From JAJRPT01 sp964465945 (lineage in GTDB: Bacteria; Bacteroidota; Ignavibacteria; Kapaibacteriales; UBA2268): 64,000 nucleotides of DNA. The notes beneath the pieces were generated by a model, which had not been told where the DNA came from, searched no databases, and was given only the letters and a program-made list of their open reading frames with translations. Position numbers and translations under genes: made by a program. Shown in pieces: positions 57,306 through 64,000 of this stretch (its first letter is position 1; each line of letters begins with the position of its first letter). The stretch is from the NCBI GenBank assembly GCA_964465945.1, contig CAYXMM010000007.1:1-64000 (forward strand), read 5' to 3'.

Positions 57306-59432
57306 ATGAAAAGTATTTTACTAATTATTGTGTTTCTTTTCTCACCAAGTATTTTTGCTCAAGACAGATTACTTACAGCAAGAGATTGTGCTATTATGAT
57401 AGATGCAAAAGTCGTTATCGGCTTGCAAACAACAATTACTTTATCGTGGTTACCAAATGAACAAGCTAAACAATATTATATTTACAAAAAAGAATTAGGG
57501 GGATATTTCACAGGTGAGCCAGTAGCAACTTTAGATTCAGTAACATATATGTGGACTGACAACGCAGTTAAAGACGGAAAAACTTATGAATATAAAATTG
57601 TAGGAAACTCTATAGGTCGATTCAGTGGTGGAGCAGTTCAATATTTAGCAGTTGGTTATAAGGCAGTTAGTGTAAATGCTCCTGCGTATCAAGGTGGTAG
57701 AGTTTTGGTGCTAGTTGATAGCACGATGAAACAGCCACTTAAAAATGAAATTTTTAGATATTTAAACGACTTAACAAGAGAGGGCTGGGCTTATGTAATT
57801 CACTATGTTCCAAGAGCTGAGAGCTTTGACGGCAAGAAAGTTAAAGATGTAAAATTAAAAATCTTAGAAGAGTGGAACAAAAAACGCTTTGACTATATAT
57901 TTCTGCTTGGTAGAGTGCCAGTTCCTTATTCAGGAGATATTGTTCCCGATGGACATACAAACAACCATCAAGGCGCCTGGCCCGCAGATATGTATTACGG
58001 TAGTATGAACGAAGCATATTGGACTGACATATCTATTAATTCAACCACTGCACCAGATAGAACTAAAAATATTCCAAATGATGGGAAGTTCGATATTTCA
58101 CAACTTTACAATAATCAAGGGCAAATCGTTATAACAACAGATGCATCAGTTGGTAGAGTGGATTTTTATAACATAACATTATTCGAAAAAACTGAAACTG
58201 AGTTATTAAGAGATTACTTAGATAAAGACCATAATTTTAGAACTGGTGAAATGAATATTCAAAATAAAGCATTAATAGATAATAATTTTGCAGCTTCGTC
58301 AATATTAGGTGCTTTTGCTTGGAGTGGTTGGGCGAATTTCGGCTCAGTTTTAGGCAAGGATAATGTAATTTCAGGGGATTGGATTAAAAATAAAAACCCA
58401 AATAATTTACAGGATAGCACATATTTAATGGCATTTGGAGATGGAGGTGGAACTTATATTAGTTCAGGAGGTGTTGGAGCAAGTGAAGATTTTGCTAAAA
58501 ATAATCTAAATTCAGTTTTTTCTATTCTGTTTGGTTCATATTTTGGCGACTGGGATGTAAAGGACAATTTAATGAGAACAGCACTGGCTTCGGCTCCTTC
58601 TATTCTTACATGCTCTTGGTCAGGGCGCCCTCATTGGTATTATCATCATTTAGGGTTGGACTTTCCAATTGGGTATTCTACAAAAGTTACAATGAATAAC
58701 ACTCTTGATTATGTACCGATGCTTGTTATGAATAACGGAACTCCAACTTTTCCAGAAGGATTATTATTATTAGCTCATACTAGTCTATTAGGTGACCCAA
58801 CCCTAAAAGTAAATGCTTCACCTGACCTAAGTAATTTAGCAAGTTTTAGTGCTACTGAAGAAAATGGTGAAACTAAGCTAACTTGGGACTTACTAAAAGA
58901 TAATAAGCAACATAAATGGGATGTATTTTATTCAATAGATTTGAGTGACAGATGGTTCAAAGCAAATGATGAACCTATCACAACTAATTTTTATACAGAC
59001 GATTTCAAATACGACGGAAAAATTACATATTTAGTTCGTGAATTAATCACTGAATCAAATGGAACAGAGAGTATTGGAGTTCATGGTATTTTAAATCGAT
59101 ATAGTCGTGGTAATATTACAACTATAACAAGAGACGACGCAAATGGCATTAAAAACAACGAAAATGTATTAGATTTAATACTTGGACCAAATCCAGCATC
59201 TGACGATATTTCCATTAAATTTAGAACAACTTCAGGCACAGCTAAAATTATTATTTCAGATTTAAGCGGTACCGAAATAAAAACTTTTAAATTTAACAAT
59301 TTAGGTAATTCAGAAAATTCAATAAATTGGAACTTAACAACGGAAAATGGAAAACTCGCAAACGGAACATATATCATTAACTTAGAAAATAATAATAAAG
59401 TTGTGACTAAAAAATTAATAATAGGAAGATAA
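57306..59432 (+). CDS. Peptidase C25-like (gingipain fold) T9SS protein, catalytic residues not seen
   Basis: About 708 aa. The signal peptide is MKSILLIIVFLFSPSIFAQ. The central region (about 130-500) follows the C25 scaffold: GRVLVLVDSTM, FDYIFLLGRVPVPYSG, ADMYYGS, ASVGRVDF and HTSLLGDPTLKV. Where gingipains have GHG and a catalytic Cys, this protein has FGDGGGTY and FGSYFGDWD, so the His/Cys dyad appears absent. A type A T9SS domain ends the protein (LGPNPASDDISI, LANGTYIINL). The frame opens at GTG 57297, but AAGGTG is well placed for the ATG at 57306. It is probably a non-proteolytic surface protein of that fold. Confidence 0.75.
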   Translation: MKSILLIIVFLFSPSIFAQDRLLTARDCAIMIDAKVVIGLQTTITLSWLPNEQAKQYYIYKKELGGYFTGEPVATLDSVTYMWTDNAVKDGKTYEYKIVGNSIGRFSGGAVQYLAVGYKAVSVNAPAYQGGRVLVLVDSTMKQPLKNEIFRYLNDLTREGWAYVIHYVPRAESFDGKKVKDVKLKILEEWNKKRFDYIFLLGRVPVPYSGDIVPDGHTNNHQGAWPADMYYGSMNEAYWTDISINSTTAPDRTKNIPNDGKFDISQLYNNQGQIVITTDASVGRVDFYNITLFEKTETELLRDYLDKDHNFRTGEMNIQNKALIDNNFAASSILGAFAWSGWANFGSVLGKDNVISGDWIKNKNPNNLQDSTYLMAFGDGGGTYISSGGVGASEDFAKNNLNSVFSILFGSYFGDWDVKDNLMRTALASAPSILTCSWSGRPHWYYHHLGLDFPIGYSTKVTMNNTLDYVPMLVMNNGTPTFPEGLLLLAHTSLLGDPTLKVNASPDLSNLASFSATEENGETKLTWDLLKDNKQHKWDVFYSIDLSDRWFKANDEPITTNFYTDDFKYDGKITYLVRELITESNGTESIGVHGILNRYSRGNITTITRDDANGIKNNENVLDLILGPNPASDDISIKFRTTSGTAKIIISDLSGTEIKTFKFNNLGNSENSINWNLTTENGKLANGTYIINLENNNKVVTKKLIIGR

Positions 59433-59496
59433 GAAAAGAGTATTAAATTGAAATTTGTTGAATAAATGTAATTAAACAATAACTGAAAATAAAATC

Positions 59497-59527
59497 ACCT
59501 TCGAAAGTTCTATTTCCTTCCGAAGGT
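59497..59527. terminator. Hairpin between convergent C25-like and lon genes
   Basis: ACCTTCG and CGAAGGT pair around a 17-base loop that itself contains CCTTCC. A U-rich tail follows on the minus strand. It probably terminates lon and possibly the gene on the other strand. Confidence 0.6.
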
Positions 59528-59542
59528 AATTGTTTATGATTT

Positions 59543-62035
59543 TTACTTTTCAATTTTCTTACTTGCTTTTGCTTTCTTGATATGTTTATCCCAATCTTTG
59601 AATGCTATAGGTAAAGCTTCTAAAGCATGTGCAATAGGAATAATTTCAAGTTTTTCTTTAACGGATTCTTGAACTTCTGCTAAGTCTCTAACATTCTCTT
59701 TTGGAATAAAAACTGTTTTAATTCCGATTTTTGATGCTGCAAGCAATTTCTCATTCAATCCACCTATTGGCATAACATCACCTCGCAAGTCTATTTCTCC
59801 TGTCATTGCTAAATCGCCACGTAGTTTGAGCCCAGTTGCTGCTGAAATAACAGCTAATGTCATTGTTATTCCGGCTGATGGTCCATCTTTTGGAATAGCA
59901 CCTTCTGGCACGTGTATGTGAATTTCCTTTTTCTTATTAAATGATTCTGGAATATTTAGCGCAGTCAAGTTTGCTCTAATAAAAGATAAAGCTGCATAAG
60001 CTGACTCTTTCATCACATCGCCCAATTTTCCTGTGAGCGTTAATTTCTCAGGTCCAGGCATTATATTCACTTCGACTGGCATTGTATCGCCACCAACGGA
60101 AGTCCAAGCAAGACCCGTTGCAACACCAACTTTGTCATCAAGATTTTCAGCACTTCGTCTAAATTTAGGAATACCTAAATATTCTTCAACTTTTGTAGCA
60201 TCTATTGCATAAGTAATATTGTTCATTGATTTCTTAAAGTAAGGATTATCAACAAGAGCTTTTTTTCGAGTTGCATTTGACTTTCGAGATTTATCATATT
60301 CAAGAACTATATCTTTTGCAAGTTTTCGGAAAATTGATGCAATTTCCCTTTCGAGATTTCTAACTCCTGATTCGCGAGTATATTCTTCGATGATTTTCAT
60401 CAACGCATCATCTTGCATATTAATATTGAAATTATCTAAGCCATATTCTTGCTTCAACTTAGGAACAATATGCTTTTTCGCAATCTGTAATTTATCTGGG
60501 TCGAGATAGCTATTCAAATCAATCACTTCCATTCTATCTAATAACGGAGCAGGAATATTATATTTAACATTTGCTGTTGTGATAAACATTACATTCGACA
60601 AATCATATTCCACCTCAAGATAGTGGTCTGTAAAGTTGATGTTTTGCTCTGGGTCTAATACCTCCAATAAAGCGGAAGATGGGTCACCACGAAAATCTGT
60701 GCTCATTTTGTCAATTTCATCAAGAAGAATAACTGGGTTAATTGCACCTGCTTTTTTCATTGATTGAATAATTTTACCTGGCATTGCGCCTATATAAGTT
60801 CTTCTATGACCTCTAATTTCGGCTTCGTCACGAACTCCACCAAGCGAAAATCTAATGAATTTTCGGTTTAGAGAACGTGCTATAGACTTAGCTAATGATG
60901 TTTTACCAACACCGGGAGGTCCTGCTAAACATATAATCTGTCTCTTCAATGAACCAGCAAGATTTAAAACAGATATAAATTCCAAAATTCTCTCTTTTGG
61001 CTTTTCCATATCGTAATGATCTTCATTCAAGATTTGAGCTACATTCTCAATATTCAAATTATCATCGGTTCTTTGGTGCCAAGGAAGAGATGTTAAAATT
61101 TCAAGATAAGTTCTATTTACTGAAAACTCAGGCGACATTGTAGGTGTTTTTTTCAAACGTTCAAATTCTTCTTCTGCTTTCATTTTCACTGCTTCTGGAA
61201 GTTTTGCCTCATCTATTGCTTTACGAATTGGGGCAAGCTCTGGCATCGACTCTTCATCTTCTCCTAGCTCCTTTTGTAAAGCACGAATTTGCTCTTGAAT
61301 ATAATAACGTTTCTGTGTTTTTTGAATTGAACTCGTAACTTTTGTATCAATTTCGTCTTCAATTTTTAAAAGTTCAATCTCCGCACCTAAAATTTGCGAA
61401 AGTATATAATATTGTTTTTTTATACCTTTTTCTTCTAAAATCTCTTGCTTTTTCTCTGGCTTAGCATTAATATTTGCAGCTGCATAATATAATTTTTTAA
61501 GTGGGTCATTTATGTTTTCAAAAGCAGTGATTATATCCGGCGGTAATTGGGAATTACTTTGGATATATTCTTTAAATAATATTCCAGCGTGCCGTTGCAA
61601 TCCTTGTAATTCCTTATCTTTTTCATTAAATTTGTTAGGAATTTGTTTCACATTCGCTTCAAGGTAAAGTTTATTATCAATTTCTTCTTCAATAACTGCT
61701 TGGAATAAGCCCTCAACTAAAACTTTAAGCAAGTTATTAGGTAAGCGTAAAACTTGTATGATTTTTGCTATTGTTCCGTGTTTATAAATATCTTCAAAAC
61801 TGGGTTCTTCAGTGTTTGAGTTCTTTTGAGTAACTACAAAAACGAATTTATCCCTATCAACAGCATCTGCAACTGCTTTTAATGACGATGTTCTTCCTAT
61901 GAGTATAGGGAAAATCATATTAGGATAGATAACAATGTCCCTCAAAGGAACTATAGTAAGTCGTTTTGGTACATCTATTTGATGCTTATCAGCATCTTCT
62001 ATTGAGTTTAATATATCTTCTTTTTCTTTTGCCAT
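59543..62035 (-). CDS. lon: ATP-dependent protease Lon
   Basis: 830-aa cytoplasmic AAA+ protease. The N-terminal LON substrate-binding domain (about 25-215) opens with LTIVPLRDIVIYPNM, then coiled coil (KTQKRYYIQEQIRALQKELG). The AAA+ module has Walker A GPPGVGKTS (Lys378) and Walker B VILLDEIDKM. The C-terminal protease domain has catalytic Ser720 in KDGPSAG and Lys763 in GGLNEKLL. The length matches LonA. A short Lys-rich tail (HIKKAKASKKIEK) closes the protein. It is monocistronic between convergent and divergent neighbours. No heat-shock operator was recognised. Confidence 0.96.
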   Translation of the reverse strand: MAKEKEDILNSIEDADKHQIDVPKRLTIVPLRDIVIYPNMIFPILIGRTSSLKAVADAVDRDKFVFVVTQKNSNTEEPSFEDIYKHGTIAKIIQVLRLPNNLLKVLVEGLFQAVIEEEIDNKLYLEANVKQIPNKFNEKDKELQGLQRHAGILFKEYIQSNSQLPPDIITAFENINDPLKKLYYAAANINAKPEKKQEILEEKGIKKQYYILSQILGAEIELLKIEDEIDTKVTSSIQKTQKRYYIQEQIRALQKELGEDEESMPELAPIRKAIDEAKLPEAVKMKAEEEFERLKKTPTMSPEFSVNRTYLEILTSLPWHQRTDDNLNIENVAQILNEDHYDMEKPKERILEFISVLNLAGSLKRQIICLAGPPGVGKTSLAKSIARSLNRKFIRFSLGGVRDEAEIRGHRRTYIGAMPGKIIQSMKKAGAINPVILLDEIDKMSTDFRGDPSSALLEVLDPEQNINFTDHYLEVEYDLSNVMFITTANVKYNIPAPLLDRMEVIDLNSYLDPDKLQIAKKHIVPKLKQEYGLDNFNINMQDDALMKIIEEYTRESGVRNLEREIASIFRKLAKDIVLEYDKSRKSNATRKKALVDNPYFKKSMNNITYAIDATKVEEYLGIPKFRRSAENLDDKVGVATGLAWTSVGGDTMPVEVNIMPGPEKLTLTGKLGDVMKESAYAALSFIRANLTALNIPESFNKKKEIHIHVPEGAIPKDGPSAGITMTLAVISAATGLKLRGDLAMTGEIDLRGDVMPIGGLNEKLLAASKIGIKTVFIPKENVRDLAEVQESVKEKLEIIPIAHALEALPIAFKDWDKHIKKAKASKKIEK

Positions 62036-62201
62036 AATTAAAAAATGTTTTTTTAAAATTAAATAGACGAATAACGTAACTTATCATTTATTTATTAGAA
62101 AGTAAAATTTTTTCTTTTTCTCTTGCATATTAAAATTTCTTTTTTTAAATTGTAATAAATTAGTTGTCATTAAATTTTATTTTGATATTAAAATTGTATA
62201 A

Positions 62202-62792
62202 ATGAATAAAATCGTTTTAATTTCAATCGTATCATTAATGCTTACATTACTTTCCTTTAACGAAAGTAATGCTCAATGCGATAGTTGCCCAATTAATTCA
62301 ACGCCAGCAAACGTCAACTTAAATTTAGGTGGTGGGTGTATAGTTACAATTCACTATTGTATGTTTTGCCATCCTACTGGACATCCAGAAGCAAAGTTAT
62401 GTGGTGTATATATACCAGTTTCATGTGGTACAATAAATATTGATTTAGACTTTTGGACGAAAGTTCGGAATGAAATGATAAAAGATTTAGCTTTGAAATG
62501 TAGTTATTCAGGACAAATTGGTCCATGTCCGCAACGAGCAGCTTTTAGTATATACCAAGCATTTTGTATGGGTGTTTATCCAAATAACCCGCAAAACCCA
62601 ACAGAATATATTATAAAGCCATGCGATGGGGAAGCTGGAGAGTGTTATAAAGAATACGAAGTTTGTTATCAAGGTACTGAATTAATTATAACTGTTGTTA
62701 ATTCACAAACAACACCAGGGGCTTGTGATTTTATGGAGTTTGAATTTGATCCACTAAATCCACCATACTATTGCTTTAGTGCATGTCCATAA
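62202..62792 (+). CDS. Cys-rich secreted protein beside a propeller gene
   Basis: 196-aa exported protein of unknown function with a signal peptide ending near SNAQ (about 25). The mature chain has about 17 Cys in about 170 residues: CDSCP, CIVTIHYCMFC, SCGTINID, GECYKEYEVCYQG, GACDF, YCFSAC. CGT and the ECYKEYEVC segment resemble CGTKCCYREYNVTC of the 19227 protein, and CIVTIHY recalls CDVDVIYDF of the 456-aa protein. Like the 19-22 kb unit it is followed by a propeller-type gene. No T9SS domain. Confidence 0.75.
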   Translation: MNKIVLISIVSLMLTLLSFNESNAQCDSCPINSTPANVNLNLGGGCIVTIHYCMFCHPTGHPEAKLCGVYIPVSCGTINIDLDFWTKVRNEMIKDLALKCSYSGQIGPCPQRAAFSIYQAFCMGVYPNNPQNPTEYIIKPCDGEAGECYKEYEVCYQGTELIITVVNSQTTPGACDFMEFEFDPLNPPYYCFSACP

Positions 62793-62810
62793 TTACTAAT
62801 TGAAATTTAA

Positions 62811-62850
62811 AAAGTTCCAATTAAAACAACAAATTGGAACTTTATATTTA
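62811..62850 (+). terminator. Hairpin after the Cys-rich gene
   Basis: The perfect 12-bp stem AAAGTTCCAATT / AATTGGAACTTT surrounds a 9-base loop, followed by a T/A-rich tail. The tail is not a pure U-run, so partial read-through into the propeller gene 28 bases beyond the stem is possible. Confidence 0.7.
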
Positions 62851-62870
62851 AAATTTAAACGGAATAAAAA

Positions 62871-64000
62871 ATGATTATCTTAATTTTAATTATAAATTTT
62901 CTATTTAGCCAAGAACAAATAGACCCTTCTAAGTTTTATTGTAAATCAAATTATGAATTAAAAATTTTAAAACTAAATAATAATAATCTAATATTTTATG
63001 GTTCAGAAGGTGGAATCATAAGGGTAGGCGATAATGGCGAAAAATGGGAGCAAACTTATTCAGGTACACACGAGAAAATTTTAAAATTAATAGAATACAA
63101 TAACAAAATTTATGGAATTACTGAAACTGGGAATTTTATGTATTCAGAAGATTACGGGGATTACTGGAAATATAAGAAAATCGGTAACATCTTAACAGAT
63201 ATTACAATTTTGAATGATAAAATTTATATTTCAAGCAATAACGATAGTATTTATATATCTGAAAACTTAGGAATCTCTTGGGAGACAAGAAAACAAAATC
63301 ACGTTAAAAATATTAAAAACATAGTAACAGTATCTAACAAATTGATAATATTCGGTTTCAATCAAAATAATAAACTCTTTGTAGTTGATGAAGATTTATC
63401 ATTTCTTGACGAATTAATTACTCCAATTAATGTAAATGAGCTTTTAAATAAAAATAGTGAGATTTACATTAAAGATAATAATAAAATTGCAAAATTAAAA
63501 AGTGATTTGACTTGGGAAACTTATAAAATATTTGATGAATATAAAGATTTTAAGTTTTACCCTTATGATGACGAAATTGCTATTTTTGTTAGTAACTTAT
63601 CTGAAAAGTATAATCCAAAAATTGAATATTATAAATTGAGTATTAATAATAATAAAACTGAATATATTAACTCATATTCAAATAATAAAATGAATGTTAT
63701 AAGTTTTTTTAATACTGAATTTGAAACAATTGATATTGAAAGATTAAATAACGAGTTTATTTTATCAAATTATAATAAGACTATTCTAAAAATAGATGCA
63801 AATAATAAATGGGAATTGGTCTCTACTGCATCAAAAGGATCACCAAGATATTATATTCAAAATTATGATAATATTGTCTATAATTCAGGATTTGGCGTTG
63901 TTGTTGCAAGCAATTATGGCTCTACTTTTCAGTTTAAACCATTGCCTGTGATTGATAGTTATGGAGACTCAATTAGAACGAGTTTAGATCAAATTCAATT
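62871..64000 (+). CDS. BNR/YCF48-like propeller protein, 3' end beyond the window
   Basis: An open frame from the ATG at 62871 to the window edge (376 codons and continuing). The N-terminus MIILILIINFLFSQEQ is a short signal peptide. Several BNR/Asp-box motifs are visible: VGDNGEKWE, SEDYGDYWK, SENLGISWE, ASNYGSTF, each on a blade with a preceding hydrophobic strand (KIYGITETGNFMY, KIYISSNNDSIYI). A C-terminal T9SS domain is expected but not visible. It follows a Cys-rich secreted protein gene, as the propeller at 19903 does. The start is chosen because it precedes the only signal-like segment; the hairpin at 62811 may attenuate read-through. Confidence 0.8.
   Translation, partial: MIILILIINFLFSQEQIDPSKFYCKSNYELKILKLNNNNLIFYGSEGGIIRVGDNGEKWEQTYSGTHEKILKLIEYNNKIYGITETGNFMYSEDYGDYWKYKKIGNILTDITILNDKIYISSNNDSIYISENLGISWETRKQNHVKNIKNIVTVSNKLIIFGFNQNNKLFVVDEDLSFLDELITPINVNELLNKNSEIYIKDNNKIAKLKSDLTWETYKIFDEYKDFKFYPYDDEIAIFVSNLSEKYNPKIEYYKLSINNNKTEYINSYSNNKMNVISFFNTEFETIDIERLNNEFILSNYNKTILKIDANNKWELVSTASKGSPRYYIQNYDNIVYNSGFGVVVASNYGSTFQFKPLPVIDSYGDSIRTSLDQIQ

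Overview
The window looks like chromosomal DNA (roughly 30% GC by eye) from a Gram-negative bacterium of the Bacteroidota/Chlorobiota side of the tree. A member of the Ignavibacteria/Kapabacteria-like lineages is my best guess, from gene content only. Supporting signs: seven large secreted proteins end in a type IX secretion (T9SS) type A sorting domain; LpxK is present, so the cell makes lipid A; thymidylate synthase is the ThyX type; and several genes follow a Bacteroidetes-type -7 promoter element (TAnnTTTG) rather than a sigma70 -10 box. No prophage, insertion sequence or CRISPR array was seen.

Layout. 1-222: dispersed-repeat debris. 223-10408 (-): three secreted T9SS proteins, two with an IgGFc-binding-like N-terminus. 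10536-19131: two Tat-type S66 LD-carboxypeptidase paralogues around a SpoT-like ppGpp hydrolase with a degenerate synthetase domain, an alpha/beta hydrolase, glutamate dehydrogenase, a predicted outer-membrane barrel and an O-antigen ligase-like membrane protein. 19227-22151 (-): a three-gene unit (Cys-rich secreted protein, T9SS propeller, Cys-rich secreted protein) bracketed by near-identical direct-repeat hairpins. 22456-26930 (-): efp-accB-accC-[ABC-type ATPase]-[TOPRIM-like protein]-gcvH, tightly packed.

27253-34735 (+): tRNA-Arg, SRP RNA, rng-dxr-rseP-surE, then a signalling cluster (DUF3391-like, HDOD, REC-histidine kinase). 34725-37958 (-): SBBP propeller T9SS protein. 38012-41367: NifX-like protein, then tadA, rsmI, tmk and two tandem lipoproteins. 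41472-46824 (-): giant BNR/FN3 T9SS protein and a PAP2 phosphatase, the latter overlapping head-to-head with a DUF885 lipoprotein. 48144-48216: initiator tRNA. 48267-54430 (+): AddA/RecB-like helicase-nuclease, lpxK, secreted class I glutamine amidotransferase and M23-like protein. 54427-55517 (-): PH-like membrane protein and Ogg-type glycosylase. 55603-59432 (+): thyX, a LolA-like protein and a C25-like T9SS protein. 59543-62035 (-): lon. 62202-64000 (+): another Cys-rich secreted protein followed by a propeller gene cut by the window end.

The housekeeping genes cover envelope biogenesis (lpxK, rseP, dxr, S66, PAP2), lipid synthesis (accB, accC), translation (efp, tadA, rsmI, tRNAs, SRP RNA), proteostasis (lon) and nucleotide supply (tmk, thyX). 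The accessory layer is mostly secreted surface protein. The two most interesting signals are the ATPase/TOPRIM-like pair embedded in the efp-acc-gcvH operon, and the recurring Cys-rich secreted protein plus beta-propeller pairing, one copy of which sits between direct repeats.
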